From Hydrogenovibrio sp. SC-1 (GTDB lineage Bacteria; Pseudomonadota; Gammaproteobacteria; Thiomicrospirales; Thiomicrospiraceae): 64,000 nt of DNA. The DNA lies in the NCBI RefSeq assembly GCF_002848135.1, contig NZ_PKGB01000006.1, positions 1-64,000 of the forward strand, in the 5' to 3' direction. Positions within the stretch are counted from its first letter, which is position 1. Each line of letters opens with the position of its first letter. Position numbers and translations under genes: made by a program. The notes below the pieces were generated by a model that saw only the letters and a program-made list of their open reading frames with translations, had not been told where the DNA came from and ran no database searches. Positions 29,315 to 39,792 of this stretch are shown in pieces.

Positions 29315-32300
29315 TTAATTGGCAAAGTCTTCAGGTTCATAGCCGAGATTAGGCGCCAACCACTTTTCGGTTTTTTCGATTGTCCACCCTTTGCGCACAG
29401 CATAGTCTTCAACCTGATCGCGTCCAATCGATCCCACACCAAAATAACGTGAGTCTGGGTGGGCGAAATAGGTGCCGGAAACCGCTGCCGTTGGGGTCAT
29501 GGCAAAGCTTTCGGTAATCTCTAAGCCGATTGTTTCATCTGGCTTAAGCAATGCCCATAAATTACCTTTTTCAGTATGATCCGGGCAGGCAGGATAACCC
29601 GCAGCAGGGCGGATGCCCTGATAACGCTCACGAATTAAATCATCATTATCGAGTTGTTCATCAGGTGCATAGCCCCATTCTTGTTTGCGAACCAATTCAT
29701 GCAGGGTTTCAGCAAAGGCTTCGGCTAAACGATCGGCCAAAGCCTTGAGCATAATAGAACGGTAATCGTCATGGTTGGCTTCAAAGGCGGCGATATGCTC
29801 ATCAATGCCGACGCCGGCTGTGACTGCAAAGAAACCAATATAGTCATCAACCCCGCTGCCTTTTTCGGCAATAAAGTCCGATAGGCAATTATTGGCACCG
29901 CCACGAGATTTATCGGCTTGTTGACGTAAATGATGGAAGGTATCAATCACTTCGGAACGTGATTCATCAGTATAGATTTCAATATCATCGCCCACACGAT
30001 TGGCAGGATAAAAACCATAAACTGCCTTGGCGGTCAGCCATTGCTCATCAACAATTTGCTGTAGCATTTCTTGAGCATCGGCGAATAACTTACGTGCTTC
30101 TTCACCCACCACCTTGTCATCTAAAATGCGCGGATACAGTCCGTGTAGTTCCCAAGACTGGAAAAAAGGCGACCAATCTATGCGTTTCACCAATTCAGAT
30201 AAGGGGAAGTCATTAAGCACTTTGTTGCCAAAGAAGGTCGGCTTAACGGGGGTGTAATTTGCCCAGGCCTGGTCAGTTAACGCTGGGTTTTGACGCGCTT
30301 GGTTAATGGAAACGCGTTTTACCATTTTGGCACGTGCCTTACGATCTTCTCGCACCTTTTCATATTCGGCTTTGATTTTAGCGGCAAACTCGGCTTTTTT
30401 ATCTCGTGAAATCAAGTTTTGTGCCACGCCCACCGCGCGGGAAGCATCCTTAACATACACCACAGGGTGATCATATTGCGGTTCAATTTTGACGGCAGTA
30501 TGGGCTTTAGAGGTGGTGGCGCCCCCGATCATCAGGGGTAAATCCATGCCGCGTTCTTGCATCTGTTTGGCGACATGCACCATTTCTTCCAAGGATGGTG
30601 TAATTAATCCAGACAGTCCTATGACATTGGCACCCTGCTCAATTGCGGTATCCAAGATTTTTTCGGCTGGAACCATCACTCCCAAATCAATCACTTCAAA
30701 ATTGTTGCATTGCAGCACTACGCCGACAATGTTTTTGCCAATGTCATGGACATCACCCTTAACGGTTGCCATGACGATTTTACCCTGTACCTGGCCAGAC
30801 GATTTTTCAGCTTCTAAATAAGGATCAAGGTAAGCCACCGCGCGTTTCATCACGCGCGCGGATTTCACCACCTGCGGTAAAAACATTTTGCCCGAGCCAA
30901 ATAAATCACCCACCACATTCATGCCGTCCATTAACGGACCTTCAATCACATTAATCGGTGCGCCCAGTTTCTGATACGCTTCTTCAGTATCTTCTTCAAT
31001 ATAGTCAGTAATGCCTTTGACCAGGGCGTGCTCTAATCGTTTTTCAACGGTGGTATCACGCCAAGCAGTGTCAGAGACTTTTGAAGCAACCTGACCATCA
31101 CCCCGGAAGGTTTCAGCTACTTCCAATAAACGTTCACCGGCTTCAGGGTCTTTATTTAGGATGACATCCTCAACGGCTAGGCGTAAGGCCTCTGGAATAT
31201 CATCATAAATGGCCATTTGCCCTGCGTTAACAATCCCCATGTCCATGCCTTCTTTGATAGCGTAGTACAGGAAGACCGAATGAATGGCTTCTCGCACGGG
31301 GTTGTTGCCGCGGAAAGAGAAAGAAACATTGGAAACCCCGCCGGAGATTTTGGCATAAGGCAGGTTGGCTTTAATCCAAGTCACGGCCTGAATAAAATCT
31401 AAACCGTAATTATTGTGTTCTTCGATTCCGGTGGCGACTGCGAAAATATTGGGATCAAAAATAATGTCTTGCGGTAAGAAGCCAACTTTGTCGGTGAGCA
31501 CGCGATAAGAGCGTTCACAAATTTCAATCTTGCGCGCCAGTGTATCCGCTTGACCTTGTTCGTCAAACGCCATGACAATCGCCGCGGCACCATATTTTTT
31601 CACCAATTTAGCATGATGAATAAAGGCCTCTTCGCCTTCCTTTAAAGAAATGGAGTTGACCACGCCCTTACCTTGAATGCACTTCAATCCCGCTTCAATC
31701 ACGTCCCATTTCGAAGAGTCGATCATAATCGGTACGCGCGATGCTTCGGGTTCTGAGGCTAATAAGTTTAAAAACTTCACCATACAGGCTTTTGAATCCA
31801 GCAAACCCTCATCCATATTGATATCAATAATCTGCGCGCCGTCCTCAACCTGTTTGACGGCAATATCAATCGCTTCGTTGTAGTTTTCTTCAATAATCAA
31901 TCGTTTGAATTTAGCAGAACCGGTGACATTGTTACGCTCGCCCACATTGACAAACAAGCTCTCTTCATCAATGTTTAATGGCTCTAATCCCGATAAACGA
32001 CAAACGGGTGCGATGGTTGGTCGTTGGCGAGCAGGAAAGGCTAAAGCGGCCTTGGCCATTGCCTCAACATGGTCTGGTGTTGTACCACAACAACCACCGA
32101 TAATATTAATCCAACCGTGCTCAGCCCAGTGTTTGATTTCTGCGGCCATTTGTTCTGGGGTTTCATCATACTCACCAAATTCATTGGGCAAACCGGCATT
32201 CGGATGAACCGACACATAAGCTTCACAAACACGGCTTAATTCTTCAACATAAGGGCGCAACTCTTCCGGACCCAAGGCGCAGTTAAGGCCAACAGAGAGG

Positions 32301-33034
32301 GGTTGTGCATGGGCAATGGCATTATAAAAAGCTTCGGTGGTTTGCCCAGACAAGGTGCGACCAGATGCATCGGTAATGGTGCCTGACAGCATGATCGGCA
32401 CTTCAATTCCTAACGCTTCTTCAACGGATTTCACCGCAAAAATAGCGGCTTTGGCATTGAGCGTATCAAAAATGGTTTCAATTAGAATGACATCTGAGCC
32501 GCCTTCCAGCAGCCCGTTCGTGGCCTGCTCATAGGCAGTGACTAATTCATCAAAATGGGTATTGCGTTTACCTGGATCGTTCACATCCGGCGAAATGGAT
32601 GCGGTACGATTGGTTGGCCCCAACACCCCGGCAACAAAACGGGGCTTGCCATCTTCATTTTCGGCTTGAATACAGGCTTCACGAGCAACGCGTGCGGCCG
32701 CGATATTAAGTTCTGTTACCTGATCCTGCATATCGTAATCGGCTTGGGCAATGGTGGTGGCATTAAACGAATTGGTTTCGATGATATCGACACCCTGGCG
32801 CAAAAAAGAGAGGTGAATGTCGCGAATCAACTGCGGTTGCGTCATTGCCAAAATATCGTTATTGCCTTTGATATCCATGTGATAGTCGGCAAAAAGCGTA
32901 CCCCGAAAATCTTCTTCTGATAGTTTCAGGTTTTGCACCATTGTCCCCATCGCGCCATCCAAGACCACGATTCTTTCTGCTAATAAGGATTTTAACTGGG
33001 CAATACGCTCACAACGATTTTCGGATTCAGACAT
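29315..33034 (-). CDS. metH: Cobalamin-dependent methionine synthase
   Basis: Transfers a methyl group from methyltetrahydrofolate to homocysteine through B12; 1239 residues. Domains in order: homocysteine/zinc domain (about 10-330, zinc motif [10 protein letters not shown]), pterin-binding domain (about 360-620), B12 cap and B12-binding domain with [14 protein letters not shown] (about 650-890), and the AdoMet reactivation domain (about 910-1230). It is complete. It is the first gene of a leftward run that continues with cupin, aldolase and kinase after a 103-bp gap. Copy 7 of the palindrome is at 30263. Confidence 0.97.
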   Translation of the reverse strand: MSESENRCERIAQLKSLLAERIVVLDGAMGTMVQNLKLSEEDFRGTLFADYHMDIKGNNDILAMTQPQLIRDIHLSFLRQGVDIIETNSFNATTIAQADYDMQDQVTELNIAAARVAREACIQAENEDGKPRFVAGVLGPTNRTASISPDVNDPGKRNTHFDELVTAYEQATNGLLEGGSDVILIETIFDTLNAKAAIFAVKSVEEALGIEVPIMLSGTITDASGRTLSGQTTEAFYNAIAHAQPLSVGLNCALGPEELRPYVEELSRVCEAYVSVHPNAGLPNEFGEYDETPEQMAAEIKHWAEHGWINIIGGCCGTTPDHVEAMAKAALAFPARQRPTIAPVCRLSGLEPLNIDEESLFVNVGERNNVTGSAKFKRLIIEENYNEAIDIAVKQVEDGAQIIDINMDEGLLDSKACMVKFLNLLASEPEASRVPIMIDSSKWDVIEAGLKCIQGKGVVNSISLKEGEEAFIHHAKLVKKYGAAAIVMAFDEQGQADTLARKIEICERSYRVLTDKVGFLPQDIIFDPNIFAVATGIEEHNNYGLDFIQAVTWIKANLPYAKISGGVSNVSFSFRGNNPVREAIHSVFLYYAIKEGMDMGIVNAGQMAIYDDIPEALRLAVEDVILNKDPEAGERLLEVAETFRGDGQVASKVSDTAWRDTTVEKRLEHALVKGITDYIEEDTEEAYQKLGAPINVIEGPLMDGMNVVGDLFGSGKMFLPQVVKSARVMKRAVAYLDPYLEAEKSSGQVQGKIVMATVKGDVHDIGKNIVGVVLQCNNFEVIDLGVMVPAEKILDTAIEQGANVIGLSGLITPSLEEMVHVAKQMQERGMDLPLMIGGATTSKAHTAVKIEPQYDHPVVYVKDASRAVGVAQNLISRDKKAEFAAKIKAEYEKVREDRKARAKMVKRVSINQARQNPALTDQAWANYTPVKPTFFGNKVLNDFPLSELVKRIDWSPFFQSWELHGLYPRILDDKVVGEEARKLFADAQEMLQQIVDEQWLTAKAVYGFYPANRVGDDIEIYTDESRSEVIDTFHHLRQQADKSRGGANNCLSDFIAEKGSGVDDYIGFFAVTAGVGIDEHIAAFEANHDDYRSIMLKALADRLAEAFAETLHELVRKQEWGYAPDEQLDNDDLIRERYQGIRPAAGYPACPDHTEKGNLWALLKPDETIGLEITESFAMTPTAAVSGTYFAHPDSRYFGVGSIGRDQVEDYAVRKGWTIEKTEKWLAPNLGYEPEDFAN
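30263..30272. repeat. CCAGGCCTGG palindrome, copy 7
   Basis: Inside metH, near the start of the reactivation domain, where the minus strand reads Asp-Gln-Ala-Trp. Confidence 0.85.
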
Positions 33035-33334
33035 AACACATCTCTTAAGACAGTGAAAAATTGCTATTTTACCATAAGGTAGGTTGCTTGAATGTCAATC
33101 AGCTTTTTAAGGTATGTCGTAATAATTGACCCAGCACTGCTGACACATGGGGGTGCCGAAAAACAACTGTGACCGATCTTGGCAAGGCGTTTAGTCCAAG
33201 TTTGTCCACTCAAGTGACTTGTCGAGTTAGTCTGGAGGAGGCGAGAGAAAAACCTTCGCAATCAAAACGGGGGCTGTTAGACGAATTTGCATCCTTTTTC
33301 TGTGGGATTTTATAACCCAATCCTTCCGTTAAAC
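33035..33334. other. Leader region of metH, no recognised gene
   Basis: No gene is convincing here. A 65-codon frame on the minus strand lacks an ATG and a ribosome site. The stretch 33120-33300 is richer in GC than other gaps and has several short inverted repeats (CTTGG/CCAAG near 33178, CAAGTGACTTG near 33212), so it could encode a structured RNA. It does not match the SAM, SAH or cobalamin riboswitch consensus as I know them. Confidence 0.4.
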
Positions 33335-33362
33335 TTGACACAGTGACCGCGGCCACTATGAT
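33335..33362 (+). promoter_or_regulatory. Putative sigma70 promoter of the DUF302 gene
   Basis: A perfect TTGACA is 16 bp from TATGAT, and the coding start lies 70 bp downstream. One of the clearest promoters in the window. Confidence 0.7.
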
Positions 33363-33432
33363 GACGTGTAACTTGAATTAAAGTTAATTTAGACTTTTTT
33401 CAGAAAATAATTAATCGTCATAAGGAGTTTGT

Positions 33433-33816
33433 ATGAAGTACGTTGTTACAACGGATAAGGATGTGGATACAGTTTGTCGTGAAATGGAGACAGTGGTTCC
33501 TGAACACCAGTTCGGCATTGTTGCGGTGCATGATTTGCAAGAAACCATGCAGAAAAAGGGCGTTGAGTTTGATCAGGCCGTAAAGGTGTTTGAGATTTGT
33601 AATCCTAAAAAAGCCAAGGCTGTGTTGGAAAAAGACATGGATTTGGCAATGGCATTGCCTTGTCGTATGGCGGTTTATGAAGATGCGGGTCAAACCAAAA
33701 TCAGTATGATGGCACCGGCGGCCATGCTGAAAATGCTCAATCCAGATCCAGAATTAGAGGCGGTGGCCTTAGAAGTTGAATCCACTTTTAAAGCGATGAT
33801 GGATCAACTCAAGTAG
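33433..33816 (+). CDS. DUF302 domain protein
   Basis: A 127-residue cytosolic protein with no signal peptide, preceded by a strong ribosome site (TAAGGAG). DUF302 marks are VPEHQFGIVAVHDLQETMQKKG, VFEICNPKKAKAVLEKD and LPCRMAVYEDAG. The family is small, common in sulfur- and metal-metabolising bacteria, and of unknown function. It stands alone with its own promoter. Confidence 0.85.
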   Translation: MKYVVTTDKDVDTVCREMETVVPEHQFGIVAVHDLQETMQKKGVEFDQAVKVFEICNPKKAKAVLEKDMDLAMALPCRMAVYEDAGQTKISMMAPAAMLKMLNPDPELEAVALEVESTFKAMMDQLK

Positions 33817-33867
33817 CGTTTTCTACTGGGAGCTATTGCTCCTGTTTGAGTATTCAAGCTTGCGTGA

Positions 33868-35112
33868 TTAGAACTGGGTGGTGACTTTATTTCGCCCAGA
33901 TTCTTTTGACTGGTAGAGGGCTTTATCCGCCTTTGACACCGCATCATCTAAACTATTGCCAGAGTAGGTCATGCCTTGACTGATGGTAAATTTCACCCCA
34001 GTTTGTGGTTCGGACTCGGTTTCAATTGTGTGCCGGAGTTTTTCGGTTAAGGCTTCCACTTCATCCGTGTCTTCAATCGCGCCAAATACACAGAATTCTT
34101 CCCCGCCAAATCGTGCCACCAAATAATCGGCAAAAATCGTTTGTAAAGTATGGGCAGTAAACACGATCGCTTCATCGCCTTTTTGATGTCCATGGGTGTC
34201 ATTTACCGTTTTGAAATGGTCAATGTCGGCCATTAGTGTGAAGAAGTAGCCTTCTTCCTTTTGAATTTTTTCCAGTAAACCGTTACCTGCGTCGAAAAAA
34301 TAGCCACGATTATACAGTCCAGTCAGAGCATCGGTTTGAGAGAGTCGTTCAATGGCTTGATAGCTTTCGACTTGTTCGATATTTTGTTTGACTCGCGCAT
34401 AAAACTCTTCGGGGGTGAAGTTAATATTATAAAAGTCATTGACTCCATATTTCATCAGTTTAATGGCTTCGGTAATATTCTCGGTGTCTTCACACACAAT
34501 AATGGGTAGGTGGTTTTGACTAAATTGGTTCCGAACTTTTTTAGTCAACTCAAAAGAATTGTTGGCGATTTGGGTTTGCACGCTGTCTAATACAATTAAG
34601 CTGGGTGTGGTGTTTTTAAGTTCTGTGAGAAGTTCTGAAGCGTTTTCATAAAAACTGACATTAAAACGGTGGTTGCGTAACATCCCTAGTATCATTGAAC
34701 TGTTATGTCCAGTTGAACTCAGTACCCAAACGTCACGTTGCGCATTTTTATAGAGCTGGTGGGTAATATCAACGGCATAGCGAATGGAGGCTAGGGTGTC
34801 TTTTATGACGTAATCCGCGACTTTTAAGCGGAACATTTCTTTGCGGGTTTCCTCTTTAAAGGAACCCGTTAACACCACAGTGGTAATGTGTTGGCTTTTA
34901 AGATAACGAATGATTTCGCCATTAGCAGAGTCTGCTAAGTGTAGGTCACTCAGACAGACCGTGATTTGCTTTCCGGAGTCGATAATGTGCTTGGCTTTGG
35001 CCATGCTATCCGCCAAATAAATAGGTTGGGATGTCAATTTTTCGAGTTCGCTTTTCAGCAAGCTAGCGATCGATTTTTGGTCTTCAATAATTAAAAAAGA
35101 ATCGGAGGACAT
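33868..35112 (-). CDS. Two-receiver diguanylate cyclase (REC-REC-GGDEF)
   Basis: A 414-residue soluble response regulator that probably makes c-di-GMP. Receiver 1 (about 5-120) has Asp in CLSDLHLAD. Receiver 2 (about 127-245) has Asp in LIVLDSVQ but a less typical phospho-site. The GGDEF domain (about 255-414) begins SQTDALTGLYNRGYF and has an active RFGGEEF. The Arg-X-X-Asp product-inhibition site upstream of GGEEF is absent. No partner kinase lies next to it. Confidence 0.88.
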   Translation of the reverse strand: MSSDSFLIIEDQKSIASLLKSELEKLTSQPIYLADSMAKAKHIIDSGKQITVCLSDLHLADSANGEIIRYLKSQHITTVVLTGSFKEETRKEMFRLKVADYVIKDTLASIRYAVDITHQLYKNAQRDVWVLSSTGHNSSMILGMLRNHRFNVSFYENASELLTELKNTTPSLIVLDSVQTQIANNSFELTKKVRNQFSQNHLPIIVCEDTENITEAIKLMKYGVNDFYNINFTPEEFYARVKQNIEQVESYQAIERLSQTDALTGLYNRGYFFDAGNGLLEKIQKEEGYFFTLMADIDHFKTVNDTHGHQKGDEAIVFTAHTLQTIFADYLVARFGGEEFCVFGAIEDTDEVEALTEKLRHTIETESEPQTGVKFTISQGMTYSGNSLDDAVSKADKALYQSKESGRNKVTTQF

Positions 35113-35221
35113 TGTCAGAGTTACTCGTGCAGTATTGTTATTGTAATTTCTAATAAAAAATAACTACTTACTATACATTTTTTAAAGGGGGCCAACAAGC
35201 CAAATTTGGCATCCATTTTGA

Positions 35222-35231
35222 CCAGGCCTGG
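35222..35231. repeat. CCAGGCCTGG palindrome, copy 8
   Basis: In the 250-bp divergent gap between the REC-REC-GGDEF gene and trmA. The 12-bp form is present. Confidence 0.85.
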
Positions 35232-35364
35232 TTGTTTTGCAGGGAAACGGGAATCAATAAAGAGCGGTTATTGGGTTATTGTAATATTTAGCCCTTGCTC
35301 CGGCGCTATCGGCATTGGAACTTTGTTATAATTCAGCGCCTGATGAAAGCACCGTTAAAAACGG

Positions 35365-36519
35365 ATGCCAATGAAAAGAGACGATTTTCTGACCATGTTA
35401 TGTCAAACCTACCCGGATCAATATGCCGATCAATTAGTTGAGAAGCAACAACGCCTTTCGAATTTATTGGGCGAGTTACCTGCATTTGATTGTTTTGCTT
35501 CCGCACCGTCTCACTATCGGGCACGAGCTGAATTCCGGGTTTGGCATGAGGGTGATCAAACCGACTACATCATGTTTGATACTGAATCGAAACAAAAAGT
35601 GGTGATAAAAGAATGCCCAATGGTGTTGGCATCCATTGCCGGTTTAATGCCAAAACTGATGACTGCAATCGTGGCGGAACCCGTGCTGAGACGCAAATTA
35701 TTTCAAGTGGATTTTCTGGCGACCTTGAGTGGTGAAATGTTGGTGACATTGATTTATCGTCGGTCACTGCAATTAGAAACCCATAATGGTGTGCAAACCG
35801 ATCCAGATTGGTTGGCAGCGGCTCAGGCGCTAAAGGCATCCTTGCCCATTAGCCATATTATCGGCCGAGCCAGAAAGCAAAAAATTTGCTTAGATCAAGA
35901 TTTTGTCACCGAACAACTTCAAGTGGATGGGCAAACTTTTCAATACCAGCAGGTCGAAAACAGCTTTACTCAGCCCAATGCACAAATGGCGCAGAATATG
36001 TTGCATTGGGCGCGCAAAATGGCGGCGATTGCCAATCCTGACAAGCATGGAGATTTGATTGAACTCTATTGTGGTAATGGTCATTTTTCGATTGCGTTGG
36101 CCGACCATTATCGTCAGGTTTTGGCCACTGAAATTTCCAAAACGTCTGTTGCTTCAGCACAAGTCAATATTGCTGCCAATCAAACCCACAATGTGACGGT
36201 GGTCAAAATGGCCGCGGAAGAAATTTCTTCTGCCCTAAAAGGTCAAACCTTTAGGCGATTAAAAGACATTGATTTAAACAGCTATGATTTTAACACCATC
36301 TTTGTTGACCCGCCTCGATCAGGGTTGGATGATTTAACCCGAGAAATGGTGGCACGATTTGATCATATTATTTATATTTCTTGCAATCCAGAAACACTCG
36401 CAACAGATTTGGTTGAAATTGAGAAAACACATGAAGTTGTTCAAACCGCACTTTTTGATCAGTTCCCTTACACCCACCACATTGAAAGTGGCGTGTTTTT
36501 AAAGAGGAAATCACAATGA
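35365..36519 (+). CDS. trmA: tRNA (uracil-5)-methyltransferase
   Basis: Makes 5-methyluridine at position 54 of tRNA using AdoMet; 384 residues. The N-terminal half carries the RNA-binding segment AEFRVWHEG. The methyltransferase domain shows [25 protein letters not shown] and the catalytic Cys in [14 protein letters not shown] second ATG two codons in is an equally good start. It overlaps the next gene by 4 bp. Confidence 0.93.
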   Translation: MPMKRDDFLTMLCQTYPDQYADQLVEKQQRLSNLLGELPAFDCFASAPSHYRARAEFRVWHEGDQTDYIMFDTESKQKVVIKECPMVLASIAGLMPKLMTAIVAEPVLRRKLFQVDFLATLSGEMLVTLIYRRSLQLETHNGVQTDPDWLAAAQALKASLPISHIIGRARKQKICLDQDFVTEQLQVDGQTFQYQQVENSFTQPNAQMAQNMLHWARKMAAIANPDKHGDLIELYCGNGHFSIALADHYRQVLATEISKTSVASAQVNIAANQTHNVTVVKMAAEEISSALKGQTFRRLKDIDLNSYDFNTIFVDPPRSGLDDLTREMVARFDHIIYISCNPETLATDLVEIEKTHEVVQTALFDQFPYTHHIESGVFLKRKSQ

Positions 36520-37286
36520 TTTTGGCTTGGTTGGGCGCACTCTGTATTGGTTTAAGCTTGGGTTTATTGGGGTCTGGTGGTTCGATTTTAACCGTCCCAG
36601 TTTTAATTTACCTTGTTGGGCAAGACCCTAAGGTTGCCATTGCCGGTTCTTTGTTAATTGTCGGTATTATCAGTATTTCATCGGCACTGCCTTATGCAAT
36701 GCAAAAGCAGATTCGGTGGCGCACAGCGCTGCTATTTGGTGGACCGGGCATGTTGGGTGCGGCTTTGGGTGCTTGGGGCGCGCATTATGTGAGCAGTACC
36801 CTTCAAATGTTGGTGTTTGCGGCCTTACTATTATCAGCAGCTTATTTGATGTTTAAACCGGTGAATTTGGATGAAAACGATGAACCCACATCTGAACGGG
36901 CATTTTATAAAATTGGACTAGATGGCTTAATTGTTGGTGCCATTACCGGCTTGGTCGGCGTTGGCGGTGGGTTTTTAATTATTCCGGCTCTGGTGTTATT
37001 GGGTGGGTTATCCATGCGATTGGCGGTCGGAACCAGTTTGGTCATTATTGCGGCAAAATCGCTCGTTGGGTTTGTGGCTTATTTGCAGGTTCTAGAAGCG
37101 CAGTCACTCAGTATTGATTGGCACATTATCTTATTGTTTTCACTGATTGGTGTCATTGGTGGTTGGTTAGGACATAAGGCCAGTAGTTTGGTCAATCAGT
37201 CATTATTAAAGCAGGTGTTTGCTGTCTTTTTGGTGCTGATGGGCGGCTTTATTTTTTGGCAGAATATCAGTGGGTTAATGGCCTAA
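36516..37286 (+). CDS. TauE/SafE family permease
   Basis: Second TauE/SafE exporter of the window; 256 residues, about eight TM segments. The two signature repeats are [24 protein letters not shown] and [24 protein letters not shown]. It differs from the copy beside dnaA in having GSGGS rather than GIGGG in the first repeat. It is translationally coupled to trmA through an ATGA overlap, though the two have no known functional link. Substrate unknown; sulfite or a related anion is plausible. Confidence 0.85.
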   Translation: MILAWLGALCIGLSLGLLGSGGSILTVPVLIYLVGQDPKVAIAGSLLIVGIISISSALPYAMQKQIRWRTALLFGGPGMLGAALGAWGAHYVSSTLQMLVFAALLLSAAYLMFKPVNLDENDEPTSERAFYKIGLDGLIVGAITGLVGVGGGFLIIPALVLLGGLSMRLAVGTSLVIIAAKSLVGFVAYLQVLEAQSLSIDWHIILLFSLIGVIGGWLGHKASSLVNQSLLKQVFAVFLVLMGGFIFWQNISGLMA

Positions 37287-37302
37287 GCGGTTATTGATCC
37301 CT

Positions 37303-37821
37303 TTATTTGCTTGACGTCGTGGATCGATGGCCTTTTGCTTTACGGTGTTGAATATTTTGAAGCATCTCGCCATCCAATTCATAAGCTTGCGCAAACCCTT
37401 TTACAAAGTTGGCTTGGGTTGGCGTGAGTTCAAAAAGATGGAAGTCAGCTAAATTTCGTAAGACTGAAATCATTTCACCTAACTGGGCTTCCATCGCATC
37501 GATCAATTTTGACCAGTCTGCATCTGTTCGTTCTATTGCACGGGCTGAAACTTTGAGCGTTGCCCGTTTTCGTGCAAACAGGTCACTGGCAGTTTCTTCT
37601 GCTTCAATAAACAATAAACTCGCTGCTGGTGTCTTCATTAAATTATCGGTATGCTGTGCCAATTCAGAAATAAAAATATAGAAATGGCCATTTTGTTGGA
37701 GAATCGGCGCATAACTGGCATCAGGCGTGCCAGTCGCGTTGACTGTTGCTAAAATAGCCGATTGGAATGTTCCAATAAAGGCATGGAAATCATTGGCAAT
37801 TTGATTGAGCGCTGGTTTCAT
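37303..37821 (-). CDS. hugZ: HugZ-family pyridoxamine-phosphate-oxidase-like protein
   Basis: Split-barrel protein of 172 residues resembling HugZ, a haem-degrading enzyme of this fold. Recognisable are SAILATVNATGTPDASYAPIL near residue 22, SLLFIEAEETASDLFARKRATL and the C-terminal FVKGFAQAYEL. It diverges from the hmuUV genes across about 100 bp, and this supports a role in haem use. Only the fold is certain. Confidence 0.78.
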   Translation of the reverse strand: MKPALNQIANDFHAFIGTFQSAILATVNATGTPDASYAPILQQNGHFYIFISELAQHTDNLMKTPAASLLFIEAEETASDLFARKRATLKVSARAIERTDADWSKLIDAMEAQLGEMISVLRNLADFHLFELTPTQANFVKGFAQAYELDGEMLQNIQHRKAKGHRSTTSSK

Positions 37822-37927
37822 GGCATTCCAAAAGTTTACGACATTGAAGTTAGCAGGCTTAACTGTGAAAGGTTGCTTGCCAAGTTAACGCCAATTTTAA
37901 CGCAACAGCCGCTCCGAAGGAATGCCA

Positions 37928-38986
37928 TTGCTGACAGAATCTAACAACCCCCTATCAACTGTTTTGAAAAATCCACCCTGGTTGCTGTTTTGGCTTGGAG
38001 TGTTCCTTTTCGTTTTGGCTTTCTATTCCCTCTCAATTGGAGCCATGTCCATAACTCCTTATGACCTGTTGGCTAGCTTAATCGGTCAAGCAGATCAGCC
38101 ACAAACCGCCATGATTATCACCGAAATTCGTTTGCCACGGGTTGTTTTGGCAATTTTGGTCGGAGCAGGCCTGGGCATTTCTGGTGCCGCAATGCAAGGG
38201 TTGTTTCGAAATCCTTTAGCCGATCCGGGGTTGGTGGGCGTTTCCAGCGGTGCCGCTCTGGGTGCCGTAATGATAATTGTATTGGGAGCGACTTGGTTCC
38301 ATGGTTGGCTCAGTTATTTAGGTGCTGCCGCTTTACCCTTAGCCGCCTTTTTGGGAGGGCTGGCAGTGACCAGTTTAATCTATCGTTTGGCTACCCGAAA
38401 TGGTCGAACCGATGTGGGGTTGATGTTGCTGGCAGGGGTGGCACTTAATGCAATGTCAGGTGCTGCAATTGGACTTTTAAGTTATTTTGCTTCAGCCGAG
38501 CAATTACGCTCACTGACTTTTTGGAGCCTGGGATCCTTAGCAAGCGCGGATTGGTCTTCGATTAGCATGGTCTCTGTGCCCATCTTGTTGGCAGTCATTT
38601 GGTTGCCATTTTCAGCGAGAGGGCTGAATGCCTTTTTAATGGGTGAAGCGGTTTCAAAGCACATGGGGTATAACGTTAAGCAGCTTAAATGGATGGTTAT
38701 CGGCTTAACGGCATTAGCGGTGGGCGCGGCCGTTTCAGTCAGTGGTGTGATTGGGTTTGTTGGGTTAGTGGCACCGCATATTGTTCGATCCCTGACAGGA
38801 CCCGACCACCGATGGGTGATGCCTGGCAGTGCGCTGGTTGGCGCATTGCTGGTTTTAGGGGCTGATTTGATTGCACGTAGCCTACTCGCCCCGTCAGAGA
38901 TTCCGATTGGTATTATTATGTCTGCGATTGGTGGCCCTTTCTTTTTATGGTTGCTGATGCAGCGTCGACCGAGAGTAGGGTTTTAA
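37928..38986 (+). CDS. hmuU: Haem ABC transporter permease, probable TTG start
   Basis: FecCD-family permease with about nine to ten TM segments. Typical motifs are RLPRVVLAILVGAGLGISGAAMQGLFRNPLADPGLVGVSSGAALGA and GFVGLVAPHIVRSLTGPDHR. The AAGGA site at 37917-37921 touches the ATG at 37922, which is too close; the in-frame TTG at 37928 has proper 6-nt spacing, so I start there (352 residues). Haem rather than siderophore is inferred from the neighbouring hugZ. No binding protein (HmuT) or TonB receptor is nearby. Confidence 0.82.
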   Translation: MLTESNNPLSTVLKNPPWLLFWLGVFLFVLAFYSLSIGAMSITPYDLLASLIGQADQPQTAMIITEIRLPRVVLAILVGAGLGISGAAMQGLFRNPLADPGLVGVSSGAALGAVMIIVLGATWFHGWLSYLGAAALPLAAFLGGLAVTSLIYRLATRNGRTDVGLMLLAGVALNAMSGAAIGLLSYFASAEQLRSLTFWSLGSLASADWSSISMVSVPILLAVIWLPFSARGLNAFLMGEAVSKHMGYNVKQLKWMVIGLTALAVGAAVSVSGVIGFVGLVAPHIVRSLTGPDHRWVMPGSALVGALLVLGADLIARSLLAPSEIPIGIIMSAIGGPFFLWLLMQRRPRVGF

Positions 38987-39757
38987 ATGTTACGTACTCA
39001 TCACTTGTCAATTGAACTGAATCACCAATGCATCCTGTCAGACCTGGATATGACCTTTGCTCCCGGTAAACTTGTCGTTTTACTGGGGCCGAATGGCGCA
39101 GGCAAAACAACGCTGTTAAAAAGCCTAGCGGGAGATTTGATCGAGGCATTACCTCAAGTTTCCCTAGCCGGAGATTTTCTTGAAACCTATACGCCAGAAG
39201 TTCTGGCAACTCATCGGGCAGTCATGCCGCAGTCCATTCAATTGGATTTCCCTTTTTTAGTCTCGGAAGTGGTCGAAATGGGCTTGATTCAGCAGTTTTC
39301 CGTTTCTAGTCGGCAGAGTAAAGTGATGGAGGCGCTGTCTTGGTTTGATATGACAGAGCTGGCACATCGTAATTATTTAACGCTTTCTGGTGGCGAACAG
39401 CAGCGAGTGCAATTGGCCAGAGTGTTTGCGCAAATTGGTTTTCAACCCGAATCTGCCTGCCGATATTTATTGCTTGATGAGTGTACTGCCCACTTAGATT
39501 TAGCACATCAACACCAAGTGTTTAAATTGCTAAAAAACTGGGTTGCCCAGCGTGGGGTAGGCGTGATTATGGTGTTACACGATTTAAACTTGGCAGCGCA
39601 ATATGCCGATGATCTAGTTTTAATGCACCAAGGAAAATTGGTTTGCCAAGGGAGTGTGCAGCAGGTGATTACCGAACAGCACATTGCTCAGGTGTATGGT
39701 ATTGAAGTTCAGATTCACCAAAACTCTCATGGTTGGCCAATGGTTGCCCCTATCTAA
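38987..39757 (+). CDS. hmuV: Haem ABC transporter ATP-binding protein
   Basis: ATPase of 256 residues that powers the HmuU permease; it starts immediately after the hmuU stop. Walker A is LGPNGAGKTTLL, the signature LSGGEQQRVQLARV, Walker B YLLLDECTAHLD and the H-loop VLHDLNLAAQ. The family context (RAVMPQSIQLDFPFLVSEVVEMG) fits HmuV more than FecE. Confidence 0.87.
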   Translation: MLRTHHLSIELNHQCILSDLDMTFAPGKLVVLLGPNGAGKTTLLKSLAGDLIEALPQVSLAGDFLETYTPEVLATHRAVMPQSIQLDFPFLVSEVVEMGLIQQFSVSSRQSKVMEALSWFDMTELAHRNYLTLSGGEQQRVQLARVFAQIGFQPESACRYLLLDECTAHLDLAHQHQVFKLLKNWVAQRGVGVIMVLHDLNLAAQYADDLVLMHQGKLVCQGSVQQVITEQHIAQVYGIEVQIHQNSHGWPMVAPI

Positions 39758-39792
39758 TCGGTTTTGTAAGTTAGCGACAAGTCCGTTGTGGC

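Noticed and set aside
33064-33261. A 65-codon minus-strand frame upstream of metH.
   Set aside because: It starts at TTG without a ribosome site and resembles no protein I know.
33120-33300. Cobalamin, SAM or SAH riboswitch before metH.
   Set aside because: The B12 box and the conserved cores of the other riboswitches are absent on both strands.
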